Shown: in pieces, positions 7,635 through 15,875 of the stretch
Position numbering within the stretch: the stretch's first letter is position 1
Layout of the letters: the number at the start of each line of letters is the position of its first letter
From: Vibrio bivalvicida
GTDB lineage: Bacteria; Pseudomonadota; Gammaproteobacteria; Enterobacterales; Vibrionaceae
Assembly: GCF_001399455.2 (NCBI RefSeq)
Contig: NZ_LLEI02000010.1
Location: forward strand, 62,001-126,000
Length of the DNA stretch: 64,000 nt
Direction: 5' to 3'
Position numbers and translations under genes: made by a program
The notes under the pieces: generated by a model
Databases searched by the model: none
What the model saw: the letters and a program-made list of their open reading frames with translations, nothing else
Told to the model about the DNA's origin: nothing

Positions 7635-8104
7635 AACCACCCCCTTTCAGCAAACGAGGTGCAGGTATCGCCTGTCACAATATGGTCAAGGACACGGACA
7701 TCCACCAGCGCGAGCGCGTCTTTAAGTCTTTCGGTTATGCGTCTGTCTGCTTGGGAAGGCGTAGAGTCACCGGATGGATGGTTATGGGCAAATATCACCG
7801 CAGCGGCATTGCACTCCAGTACTATCTTCACAACTTCACGCGGGTAGACGCTGGCTGCGTCCACCGTTCCATGAAACAGCTCTTTAAACTCAATCAGTCG
7901 GTTTTGGTTATCTAGTAACAATAAGGCAAATACTTCACGCTCATAGCTGCCTAGCTTGCAGCGAACGTACTCTTTGGTGGCATCAGGGTTAGTTAGTGCA
8001 TCACCACGCACGTAGCGCGTAGCCAGTATCTCAGCGGCATGCTCTAGGATTTCATTTTCCTGATAGCGTTGCTGCTTTTGGTAATCGGACGTTTTGGGAT
8101 TCAT
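7631..8104 (-). CDS. RadC-like JAB/MPN-domain protein (island type)
   Basis: 157 residues, made only of the MPN/JAB domain without the helix-hairpin-helix N-terminus of chromosomal RadC. The metal site is intact: an upstream Glu plus [16 protein letters not shown] (JAMM motif H-x-H-P-S-G...D). It closely matches the C-terminal half of the chromosomal radC in this window (both have [14 protein letters not shown] / [14 protein letters not shown] and ALALVD(V/I)RVLDH). AGGAG sits 7 nt before ATG. Such YfjY/YkfG-like genes are typical of genomic islands; DNA repair has not been proven for them. It is the first gene of the coupled DUF2787 operon. Confidence 0.9.
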   Translation of the reverse strand: MNPKTSDYQKQQRYQENEILEHAAEILATRYVRGDALTNPDATKEYVRCKLGSYEREVFALLLLDNQNRLIEFKELFHGTVDAASVYPREVVKIVLECNAAAVIFAHNHPSGDSTPSQADRRITERLKDALALVDVRVLDHIVTGDTCTSFAERGWL

Positions 8105-8266
8105 TTCAGGCTCCTGTCGGAATCAATGATGAGTATTCACATTGATGACATATACCTGAAGATTTTTGGGTTGAGATAGCTGTATTAAGGTTCTTATTTG
8201 AGTCACAGGTTGATGCTTTTGCGAGCTTCAACCAAGCGGCCCTCTCTCATAACTGTAAATGAGCTT

Positions 8267-8295
8267 GTGGATGTTTATATTGTATTCTAATCCAC
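8267..8295. promoter_or_regulatory. Inverted repeat upstream of the methyltransferase cassette
   Basis: GTGGAT (8267-8272) and ATCCAC (8290-8295) face each other across 17 AT-rich bases, about 50 nt before the methyltransferase start. The 239-nt gap between divergent radC-like and methyltransferase genes must hold both promoters. The repeat could be an operator, but nothing else supports this. Confidence 0.25.
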
Positions 8296-8343
8296 GTATA
8301 CTTACTGATCGATTTAAATTCTAAAACTTCTGGTTACTCTCGA

Positions 8344-9627
8344 ATGGTAAGAAAGCTAACAACATTAAATTTCAATTCATTTTTTGCTGGCATTGGCGGA
8401 TTTGACTTAGCCTTCGAGAATCAAGGTTTTGAGCCTAGTTTTCAGTGTGAGTTGAATACATTTTGTCAAGAGGTGCTCCAAAAGCACTGGAAAAATGTAC
8501 CATTGCATGGGGACATTTCTAACCTTGATGCTATGGATATCCCCAAAGCTGCGGTATGGTGTGGAGGGTTCCCTTGTCAAGACCTCTCTGTTGCGCGGGG
8601 CTCTAAAGGTAGGCAAGGTTTACGTGGAAGTAACTCAGGTTTGTTCTATCCATTTTTTGATCTGATAGCATCACATACCCCTGATGCTGTGATAATTGAA
8701 AACGTTGTTGGATTACTGAGTTCCCATAATGGTCAAGATTTTAGGATTATCTTAGAAAAGCTTACTAGCATTGGATATGCCGTTGCTTGGCGTGTAGTTA
8801 ATAGCCGTTTCTTTGGCGCACCTCAATCTAGACCAAGAGTTTTTATTTGTGCTTTTAAAGGCAACCCCCTTAAAGCATTTTCAACATTGTTTGAAACTGA
8901 ATTGGGCGTCAAGCCAAATAATCTTAGGCGAGCATTTTTAGATGTTAGTGAGTGTAAAAAAAGTAAAGCTAAGGTTGCTCAAGTAGCATACTGTTTGGCT
9001 GCTACTTCAGGTAGACATACCGGTACAGATTGGAGTCGAACATATGTTTCTTACCCTGATGCTGTTAGGCGGCTTACTCCATCAGAGTGCGAAGGAATTC
9101 AAGGCTTTCCTAAAGATTGGACTTTGTTGAACAATGAAAAAGCAAGTGACTCAGACACAGAACGATATCATGCATTGGGCAATGCAGTGTCTGTTCCAGT
9201 TGTTGAGTGGATTGCTCGACGTTTGAAGAAAGAAATAATAGAAAGAAAGGAACCTGTCACTAGCCAAGATATGGTTAGCTGTTTGCTCAAAAGTCACGCT
9301 TCTATATTGCAAAAGCATAGAGAGCAAAATCACTTAAATTTAGTGCTAGATCCAACAGACAAAGAACATAAATTAAAATGGATGTCTGGAGGAATTGCAT
9401 TTGATGATAAGTGTATAGACTTCAAAGCTACAGATTATCCTGAAAGAGTAATACCTTCAAAGCTAATAGATGTTATTGATAAATCGACGGAATTGAATGA
9501 AAAGTACTTTATTAGTTCTAATGCCGCAGAAGGAATTCTTCGTCGAGTAAGAAGTCAAAATAGAAGCCTATTTGGGCCATTGTATGACGCACTTGTTATC
9601 ATGGCACAAGGCAAAGAAGCCGCTTAG
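8344..9627 (+). CDS. DNA (cytosine-5)-methyltransferase
   Basis: A 427-residue Dcm-type enzyme that transfers a methyl group from S-adenosylmethionine to C5 of cytosine in a specific DNA site. Ordered motifs are visible: I FAGIGGF (residue ~14), IV GGFPCQDLS with catalytic Cys ~78, VI ENV (~119), VIII QSRPRVF, and X YHALGNAVSV (~277). The target-recognition region between VIII and X is short, so the recognised site cannot be read from it. About 120 C-terminal residues after motif X are extra and unrecognised, which is unusual for simple modification enzymes. It is the first gene of a four-gene unit, 13 nt before the next. Its AT-rich codon use differs from the core genes nearby, consistent with transfer. 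Confidence 0.93.
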   Translation: MVRKLTTLNFNSFFAGIGGFDLAFENQGFEPSFQCELNTFCQEVLQKHWKNVPLHGDISNLDAMDIPKAAVWCGGFPCQDLSVARGSKGRQGLRGSNSGLFYPFFDLIASHTPDAVIIENVVGLLSSHNGQDFRIILEKLTSIGYAVAWRVVNSRFFGAPQSRPRVFICAFKGNPLKAFSTLFETELGVKPNNLRRAFLDVSECKKSKAKVAQVAYCLAATSGRHTGTDWSRTYVSYPDAVRRLTPSECEGIQGFPKDWTLLNNEKASDSDTERYHALGNAVSVPVVEWIARRLKKEIIERKEPVTSQDMVSCLLKSHASILQKHREQNHLNLVLDPTDKEHKLKWMSGGIAFDDKCIDFKATDYPERVIPSKLIDVIDKSTELNEKYFISSNAAEGILRRVRSQNRSLFGPLYDALVIMAQGKEAA

Positions 9628-9640
9628 AGTAGAGGTTAGT

Positions 9641-11260
9641 ATGGATTTTGTTGTTATAAGGTTAGGTAAGGATAGTGTCGATGACATTAAAAGGCTTGAT
9701 TCTTACAAAGGTGTATTAGCAGAAAATAGCTCGCTTATCTTTCAATGTCATCAGGTAGAGCAAGCCATTATAGATAAGCTTGCAATCGGAAATGTGTACT
9801 GCTTTGTATATTTAGGCTCAGATAATAGCAAAGGTATTCCTACAAGCTGGCAGAAAGGCATTAGAGCTCTTGGTAAAATAAGGTCAATTGATGGTAGAGC
9901 TAGCTTTCAGTCAGAAGCAACGATTCATATTGATTTAGTCAGCATCTTTCCTCGTAGTCTGACATCTACAGATTTTCTTGAAGCAACCCCAAAGCTTTAT
10001 CGGGAGTTTAGTCAATATCCGGTAATTGGCCTTCAAAGCTCAAGAAATAATGCTATTCAATTTGTGAAAGGTGAAGAAAAACAAGATACGAGCTCTTTGA
10101 TTAACGCTATTAATTCTTTATACCCTAGGTTTCGGCTTGATTTGGCTAAGAATGCTAGCGAAATATTGGATCTAATAGACTCTGAAGAAGGCGAACCTGA
10201 AGGATATGAAACCGAAAGCGATGAAATGGTTCATAGTTTTGGTTGGGGGGAAGAGTACCCTTTAAATACGGTTTTGATTCGTACAGAACAGAGAACAGTA
10301 AAAAATGTAGTAGAGAGAATAACTAATGATCGCTTCAAGTTAGATCCTGATTTTCAGAGGGCATTTGTTTGGACACCTTCAATGCAGTCTAAACTAATAG
10401 AATCCTGCCTGATGAGGATTCCTCTACCTGTATTTTATGTTGCAGAGGATGAAGATGGTAGAATAGTTGTTGTTGATGGTTTGCAGAGACTTACTACATT
10501 TTTCCGCTTTCTTAATGATGAGTTTCCATTGCGTGGATTAGGTATACACGGAAAAAGGTTTAGTGAATTACCCATAAAACTACAAGAAAGAATAGAAGAT
10601 ACACAACTTATCTTATATATTCTTGATGAAAAAGCACCAGAAAGAGCGAAACTGGATATATTTGATCGTGTTAATGGAGGAAGTCCACTAACACGACAGC
10701 AAATGAGAAATTGCTTATATAATGGTGAGGGAACTAGGTTCGTCAAAAAACTGTCGGAATTGCAAGTATTCAAAAAAGTTACTGGAGGTAGTTTCGATCC
10801 TAAAACAATGAGAGATCGAGAAGTCATAAACCGATTTTTAGCTTTCTCCCTTTTTGAATATAGGTCTTATCGAGGAGATATGGATGAATTCCTTGCCAGA
10901 GCATTAAAAACTCTTAACCAGTCAGGTGAATCTGAGCGTATTGAGTTAGAAAAAAAGTTTACTTCAGCATTGGAGAATAATTATAGGCTATTCTCTGTTC
11001 ACTCTTTCAGGAAGTCTTTATTTGGAGCTACTTCATTTAGTTCACGCTCAGTTATAAATATTGCTTTGTTCGATGTTTTTAGCTTTGCTTTATCCACTAT
11101 TGACTTGAATTTAGTTGACATAGATTTACTTAAATCAAAGCTTGAAAAACTGTTGATCGATGATGAATTTCTTGATTCGATATCAATTGGTACTAATAGT
11201 ACTAGAAAAGTACATACAAGATTTTCAAAAGTAATGGCTTGTTTGGATGAGCTCAAATGA
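9641..11260 (+). CDS. DUF262 (GmrS/ParB-like) protein with unknown N-terminal domain
   Basis: 539 residues from ATG 9641 (AGAGGT upstream); an in-frame TTG inside the methyltransferase is less likely. The C-terminal part holds a DUF262 domain: DPDFQRAFVW (~235), IPLPVFYVAE and VVDGLQRLTTFF (~279), the last being the DGQQR motif with Leu for the first Gln. DUF262 belongs to the ParB/sulfiredoxin-fold nucleases, as in GmrS of type IV restriction. The HNH DUF1524 domain that often follows is absent. The first ~190 residues (GNVYCFVYLGSDNSKGIPTS..., ALGKIRSIDG) look like a PUA/EVE-like base-reading domain, by impression only. It overlaps the ATPase gene by 4 nt. Its place beside a methyltransferase suggests modification-dependent DNA sensing or cutting. 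Confidence 0.8.
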   Translation: MDFVVIRLGKDSVDDIKRLDSYKGVLAENSSLIFQCHQVEQAIIDKLAIGNVYCFVYLGSDNSKGIPTSWQKGIRALGKIRSIDGRASFQSEATIHIDLVSIFPRSLTSTDFLEATPKLYREFSQYPVIGLQSSRNNAIQFVKGEEKQDTSSLINAINSLYPRFRLDLAKNASEILDLIDSEEGEPEGYETESDEMVHSFGWGEEYPLNTVLIRTEQRTVKNVVERITNDRFKLDPDFQRAFVWTPSMQSKLIESCLMRIPLPVFYVAEDEDGRIVVVDGLQRLTTFFRFLNDEFPLRGLGIHGKRFSELPIKLQERIEDTQLILYILDEKAPERAKLDIFDRVNGGSPLTRQQMRNCLYNGEGTRFVKKLSELQVFKKVTGGSFDPKTMRDREVINRFLAFSLFEYRSYRGDMDEFLARALKTLNQSGESERIELEKKFTSALENNYRLFSVHSFRKSLFGATSFSSRSVINIALFDVFSFALSTIDLNLVDIDLLKSKLEKLLIDDEFLDSISIGTNSTRKVHTRFSKVMACLDELK

Positions 11261-12390
11261 TAAACAAATTAGACTTAACGAATTTTAAATGTTTTAAAAG
11301 ACTGGTTCTTCCTTTATCAAACCTTACGGCTTTGACTGGCTTTAATGCATCAGGTAAAACTTCTACAATTCAATCTATCCTCCTCCTATCCCAAAATTTA
11401 AAAAACACGAGACAAGATGAAAAAATTAGTTTGAATGGATCGCTTGTGCGTCTAGGGAGTCCGGGTGATGTTCTGTATGAAAATTCAAATGAGAAACTAA
11501 TAAAAATCGATCTAGAAAATGAAGAAGAGAAAATATCTCTATCTTTAGACTTGGGAAAACGAAATACTGACAGAACGATTGATATTGGCAACTTATCAGT
11601 GATTAGTGGTGAAGATAGTTATAGTTGTTGTAGTAGTTCAGCCCTTTTCTCCAAAATGATTGAAGTAAAGTCGCCTTTATTTACAGCCATAAGGAATATT
11701 GTCTATCTGGGTACTGGAAGGCAAGATCTTGATTCTCTCTACCCAACATCTCTCGATAACAGTGAATTCAATGTGGGAGAAAAGGGTGAGTTTGCTCCTT
11801 GGTTATTTGATATAGCAAAAGATGACATAGTTAGCCCCAATAAGAGACACCCACGCGAAGCTGCTGATAGTTTTCGACGTCAATTTAATGCTTGGTTTGG
11901 CGACATTTTTCAAGGTGCAGAAGCTGATACTTTACTAATTGATAATAGTAATTTTGTTCGACTTTTATTTCGACACAATGACACCAGTGAGTGGAGAAGT
12001 CCTTCAAATATAGGTTACGGCTTATCTTATGCATTTCCTATTGTAGTGTCGGCATTGCTTGCAAGATCAGGAGATATACTAGTCATTGATAGTCCAGAAG
12101 CTCACCTACACCCTAAAGGGCAATCAAAGATGGGGGAGTTTTTAGCTGTTATCAGTAATTCAGGAGTACAAGTTATTGTTGAAACTCACAGCGACCACGT
12201 GATCAATGGGCTACGATTGGCTGTATCACGTTCACTTGTTGAGCATAAAAAAGTTGGAATTCATTTTTTCAACTCTAAAAGTGAAAATATTGTATCACCT
12301 TCGATAGATAGAAACGGTAGAGTTAGTGAATGGCCAGAGGGCTTTTTTGATCAAGCAGAAAAAGACTTATCAGAACTTTCTGGCTGGTAA
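11257..12390 (+). CDS. ABC/SMC-like AAA ATPase of the DUF3696 type
   Basis: 377 residues with Walker A GFNASGKT (~28), Walker B ILVIDSPEAHLHP (~274), H-loop ETHSDH (~308) and a C-terminal DUF3696-like end (GRVSEWPEGFFDQAEKDL). No long coiled coil is present, so it is a compact OLD/RecF-like ATPase rather than an SMC protein. No TOPRIM nuclease domain is seen, so the cutting activity must be elsewhere. Its ATG overlaps the stop of the DUF262 gene (ATGA), which means coupled synthesis, and the next gene follows after 5 nt. In defence loci such ATPases act as sensors or switches for a partner effector; here that is inference. Confidence 0.88.
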   Translation: MINKLDLTNFKCFKRLVLPLSNLTALTGFNASGKTSTIQSILLLSQNLKNTRQDEKISLNGSLVRLGSPGDVLYENSNEKLIKIDLENEEEKISLSLDLGKRNTDRTIDIGNLSVISGEDSYSCCSSSALFSKMIEVKSPLFTAIRNIVYLGTGRQDLDSLYPTSLDNSEFNVGEKGEFAPWLFDIAKDDIVSPNKRHPREAADSFRRQFNAWFGDIFQGAEADTLLIDNSNFVRLLFRHNDTSEWRSPSNIGYGLSYAFPIVVSALLARSGDILVIDSPEAHLHPKGQSKMGEFLAVISNSGVQVIVETHSDHVINGLRLAVSRSLVEHKKVGIHFFNSKSENIVSPSIDRNGRVSEWPEGFFDQAEKDLSELSGW

Positions 12391-12395
12391 TAGCT

Positions 12396-13361
12396 ATGGC
12401 ATGGTTTATTAATGAAGTTTCATTTACTGGTCAGTATGATAATCATAGGTTGTTTATTGAACACTTGAGAGAACTACTGAAATTACGACAGACTAATAAA
12501 AGCATTAGGGATGGACTGTATTGCTCAAAGTATTTACCAAATTTGAAAGTTGCCGGTGACCTAACTGTTAGGGACGCTGTGAAAGCTGAAGATGATAGAG
12601 ATTTAACTCTTCAGGTTTTAGAGTGGTTAGATAAGAAAGGGCCTTTTATTGATGGCATAAGAGAACAGATCGAGAATGATGATTTTGAACTTTCTGATAT
12701 TGTTGTTACTGAATATGCCATCGGTGAAGCTGCTAGGCAGAAAATTTCTGGAAAATATTCAGCCCTATACAGTTTAGAAACACCAAAATTCGATTTTTCT
12801 ACTAGCCCATTAGCCATCAATCAAATAGATGAGAATCTGAATATAATTAAGCACCAGATTGATAATTATTGGATACTGGAGGACTTAGTAAAAAGTACCG
12901 AGGAGCAAACCCCAAAGCCAACTTCATGGAGAGATATGTTGGATTTAGCTAGTCAATCATTTCCCTTTTTATCATTAAGTAATGAGTTGAATGACTATCT
13001 TGTTCCTCATCCGTTTAGTCATGTTATTTGCCAGCATGTATTATTTTATATGAACATACTAAACAATGTTGTTAAAAGCCGAGACGAATCCGGAGAATAT
13101 ACGGAAAATACTAATAAGATAATCAGTAAATATTTTTTGGGTGATGGTGCTAAAATTACTGATGAATCAGCTCAAAACAAAGCAAAGTTTAAAGGTGAGA
13201 TGACGTTTAAGGATCCCAGAGACATAAATAAGAGTTTATTCTGTCCTTGGCATGCAAAGATATCATCACGATATTTTAGGATACATTTTGAATTTCCCCT
13301 TAAATCGACCCAAAAAACTATGGCTGTGTGTTATATAGGCCCTAAATTAACGAAAAAGTAA
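12396..13361 (+). CDS. Unknown fourth protein of the methyltransferase-DUF262-ATPase cassette
   Basis: A 321-residue protein I do not recognise. The N-terminus (MAWFINEVSFTGQY, HLRELLKLR) and a helical middle lead to a distinct C-terminal segment with FCPWHAKISSRYFRIHF and then VCYIGPKLTKK. This end resembles the last strands of RelE-like or other small nuclease folds ('WHgKI....RIhF....vgYIGphL'). That is pattern impression, not a match. It follows the ATPase by 5 nt and is itself followed by a strong terminator, so it ends the operon. Position as the last, least conserved-looking gene beside a sensor ATPase suggests it may be the effector. Confidence 0.7.
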   Translation: MAWFINEVSFTGQYDNHRLFIEHLRELLKLRQTNKSIRDGLYCSKYLPNLKVAGDLTVRDAVKAEDDRDLTLQVLEWLDKKGPFIDGIREQIENDDFELSDIVVTEYAIGEAARQKISGKYSALYSLETPKFDFSTSPLAINQIDENLNIIKHQIDNYWILEDLVKSTEEQTPKPTSWRDMLDLASQSFPFLSLSNELNDYLVPHPFSHVICQHVLFYMNILNNVVKSRDESGEYTENTNKIISKYFLGDGAKITDESAQNKAKFKGEMTFKDPRDINKSLFCPWHAKISSRYFRIHFEFPLKSTQKTMAVCYIGPKLTKK

Positions 13362-13374
13362 ACGTGCTACTGCT

Positions 13375-13404
13375 AGAGGATGCTAATAGCATCCTCTTTT
13401 GTTT
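13375..13404 (+). terminator. Terminator of the four-gene cassette
   Basis: A 10-bp perfect stem AGAGGATGCT / AGCATCCTCT with a 3-nt loop, followed by TTTGTTTTTT. It lies 14 nt after the last gene of the cassette. The other strand lacks a T-run, so the convergent integrase gene is not served by it. Confidence 0.9.
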
Positions 13405-13410
13405 TTTACG

Positions 13411-14631
13411 CTAATCTATCCTGATATAGTCCTTTACCAGAACAATTACTTTCTCCAGCGCTTCTTTACGCTCTTCCAAATAATCATATCGATCATAGAT
13501 ACCTTCAACACCTTTCAACTTGTGATTTAGACAGCGCTCCGCGATATGGCTAGGAACTTTTACTGAAGCGAGTAGGCTACGGCATGTGCGGCGTAGATCG
13601 TGAACCGCAAAGTGTTTGATATCGCCCATTTTATTTGGTGGTTGTACCTTACGACCGGGCTCTCGGCCAAATAGCTTTGAAATAGCCCTGTTCAGTGTGT
13701 CTTTGCCCATGTGCGGTACTTTGCTTTCTCTTCTGTTTGGGAAGACGTACTCTGAGCGACAAGCTCGCTGATGTAGTTCTTTAAACCATTCAATGCACAG
13801 CTCCGGAAGCGGAATCGTGAAACCTGTTCCAGATTTGCTTCGCTCCGCTGGCAGGTGCCATAAAGCATTATCAAGATCGAACTCTGCCCATCTTGCTTCT
13901 GTTAGCTCTGATTTGCGAACGCCAAGACAAAGAAGCAGAGCACAAGCTAGGTAATTGTCTCTATTGAAGCTATAAATGTTTTGGTTGAAGACGGAAAAAA
14001 CATGTTTAATCTCTTCAAGCGCTAAGACCCGATCTCGGCTCTCTTCAATACCACCGGCATCATAGTTAGAAAATGCTAGTGCAGGGTTAGACTCAATAAC
14101 ACCAATCTTCATACCGTGTTTAAAAAGCTGCTTACAATACATTAGTGTGTCGTTAGCTGTGGTTGGACGGCCACTGTCAGCGACTATTTGGATGATGTTA
14201 CGGATATCTAAAGGGGTGACACGCTTCAATGTGTACTGACCAATTTGCGGAGAAATCTCTTTCTGATAGATACGCTTAGGTATATTGGGGTGCTTGAGCC
14301 TTTTGGATAGCTCCTTGTACCAGTCTTCGAAGAGGTTATCGATTATTTGTATATCGGCTTGCTTACTCCGTTTTCTTTCTGCAATTGGATTAATCCCTTC
14401 GCTTATTTGTTTTCGAAGCTCAGCGGCTTTCAACCTTGCATCTGCAAGGGACAGCTCATGTACCTTGCCAATAGTCACCTCCCTTCTTTTCTTAAAAAGG
14501 GTGTACCTTAGCATCCAGTATGGTCGACCTACTCTAGGAATCATTAGATAGAAACCATCACCATCCGCATGACGACCTGTTTTTTGGTCTTTTACTATCG
14601 CCTTAACTTGGTTGACAGTGAGATTACCCAT
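13411..14631 (-). CDS. Tyrosine recombinase (P4-type island integrase)
   Basis: 406 residues. The N-terminal arm-binding DUF4102-like domain (GRHADGDGFYLMI...RREVTIGKVHELSLADAR) is followed by a core-binding domain and a catalytic domain with Arg in LGVRKSELTEARW, HDLRRTCRS (His ~344, Arg ~347), His in LNHKLKG (~370) and the Tyr nucleophile in GIYDRYDY (~379). AAGGAG lies 7 nt before ATG. It sits next to the 3' end of yicC and reads away from it, the expected layout for an integrase whose attachment site is the yicC 3' end, as in the SXT/R391-mobilisable islands of vibrios. It should catalyse insertion and, with an excision factor not seen here, release of the island. Confidence 0.93.
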   Translation of the reverse strand: MGNLTVNQVKAIVKDQKTGRHADGDGFYLMIPRVGRPYWMLRYTLFKKRREVTIGKVHELSLADARLKAAELRKQISEGINPIAERKRSKQADIQIIDNLFEDWYKELSKRLKHPNIPKRIYQKEISPQIGQYTLKRVTPLDIRNIIQIVADSGRPTTANDTLMYCKQLFKHGMKIGVIESNPALAFSNYDAGGIEESRDRVLALEEIKHVFSVFNQNIYSFNRDNYLACALLLCLGVRKSELTEARWAEFDLDNALWHLPAERSKSGTGFTIPLPELCIEWFKELHQRACRSEYVFPNRRESKVPHMGKDTLNRAISKLFGREPGRKVQPPNKMGDIKHFAVHDLRRTCRSLLASVKVPSHIAERCLNHKLKGVEGIYDRYDYLEERKEALEKVIVLVKDYIRID

Positions 14632-14691
14632 CTCTATCTCCTTGAATTTATAGCTCTAATCGAAGTTATCATTATATCACCCTCCAGAAGT

Positions 14692-14760
14692 GGGGAGTAT
14701 GTTGTGATGTTTATACTACGGCGGGGAGTAAATAGCAAAACTCTACCCACTACACTCCCC
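14692..14760. repeat. Arm-type repeats in the integrase-yicC gap
   Basis: Three copies of GGGGAGT: direct at 14692-14698 and 14723-14729, inverted (ACTCCCC) at 14754-14760. The spacing is about 31 nt centre to centre. They lie between the integrase start and yicC, where integrase arm-binding sites or excision-factor sites are expected. The crossover core itself cannot be placed because the other island end is outside the window. Confidence 0.5.
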
Positions 14761-14816
14761 GTTTGTTCGTGGCTTTTGATGAATTTTATGGATGTGTATG
14801 GATGGTAAAAATAAAC

Positions 14817-14838
14817 AAGCCCTTATAAATAAGGGCTT
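14817..14838. terminator. Hairpin just past yicC
   Basis: A 9-bp perfect stem AAGCCCTTA / TAAGGGCTT with loop TAAA lies 28 nt beyond the yicC stop. Read on the minus strand it is followed by GTTTATTTTTA, so it fits a yicC terminator. It may belong to the island side of the junction. Confidence 0.7.
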
Positions 14839-14866
14839 TGTGGAAGTTGGTGGAGTATGGGAGAAT

Positions 14867-15733
14867 CTATTCTATATTTTGGATCTGCTCACGCATCTGT
14901 TCAATCAGAACTTTAAGCTCAACACCAGATGCTGTGATATCTGTGCTGATTGACTTAGAGGCTAGCGTGTTCGACTCACGGTTAAACTCTTGCATCATAA
15001 AGTCTAAGCGGCGGCCACAAGCGCCACCTTTCTTCAGGATGTTGGTTGCTTCTTTTACGTGCGAGTCTAGGCGGTCTAGCTCTTCTGCCACGTCAGATTT
15101 TTGCGCTAGTAAGATTAGCTCTTGTTCTACGCGCGATGAGTCTAGCTCAACTTTCGCATCTTCAAATTTCGCGAACAGACGCTCACGTTGCCATTCTAAA
15201 ATTTCAGGCATACGAGCACGCACCTTAACCACTTCTTCGGTGATCGCATCTAAGCGCTGGACGATAAGCGCTTTCATGTTTTCACCTTCACGGCCACGCG
15301 CTTCAATAAACTCGCTTACTGCTTCATCAAATGCACCGAGCAGATCCTTGTTTACCGCATCCATATCTTGCTCAGAGGTTTCCATTACACCCGGCCAGTT
15401 CATTACTTGGAATGGGTTTAGGCGGCTTTCTTCGCCAGTCATCTGCATTACTTGGTTAGCAGCGTTGATGACTTGTTGTGCTAGGTTTTCGTTGATGCTT
15501 AACTCGCCTTTTGCGGCTGGGTTAGCTTCAAAGCGCAGCGCGCATTCAACTTTGCCGCGTGCTAGGCGTTTACGAAAACGCTCACGCAGTACTGGCTCTA
15601 GGCCACGGAACTGTTCTGGTAGGCGGAAGTAGGTTTCAAGGTAGCGTTGGTTAACACTACGAATTTCCCATACTGCTGTGCCCCAATCGCCTTTCACTTC
15701 TTTACGTGCGTAGGCTGTCATACTGTAGATCAT
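14867..15733 (-). CDS. yicC: YicC family endoribonuclease-like protein
   Basis: 288 residues from the ATG giving MIYSMTAYARKEV, the normal family start; AGGA lies just upstream. An in-frame codon further up (15838) would add 35 unrelated residues. The family signature is present: N-terminal SMTAYAR, RSVNQRYLETYFRLPEQFRGLEP, and the DUF1732 C-terminus (EELDRLDSHVKEA, GRRLDFMMQEFNRESNTLASKS). E. coli YicC has been reported to take part in small-RNA turnover and act as an endoribonuclease. Here its 3' end forms the junction with the genomic island, and the reading frame is restored to normal length. It is divergent from rph. Confidence 0.95.
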   Translation of the reverse strand: MIYSMTAYARKEVKGDWGTAVWEIRSVNQRYLETYFRLPEQFRGLEPVLRERFRKRLARGKVECALRFEANPAAKGELSINENLAQQVINAANQVMQMTGEESRLNPFQVMNWPGVMETSEQDMDAVNKDLLGAFDEAVSEFIEARGREGENMKALIVQRLDAITEEVVKVRARMPEILEWQRERLFAKFEDAKVELDSSRVEQELILLAQKSDVAEELDRLDSHVKEATNILKKGGACGRRLDFMMQEFNRESNTLASKSISTDITASGVELKVLIEQMREQIQNIE

Positions 15734-15875
15734 CGAATTTTCCTGTTTAATCATCTTTGAAAATAACGCGAGGCAATAGTAGCACAAATCTCGGATGGAT
15801 AGCTTTGTAGAGCAAACTTCGCTATAATCCTGCTCCAACCAAAAACGTCTCCCCCTTCATATAAGGTAGATGCCC

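Noticed and set aside
1..14860. Second copy of the yicC 3' end as the left attachment site
   Set aside because: No stretch resembling the 14,850-14,890 junction sequence was found to the left, so the other island end must be outside the window.
14838..15632. 264-codon open frame opposite yicC
   Set aside because: It is antisense to a well-conserved gene and is Ser/Arg-rich as expected of a shadow frame.
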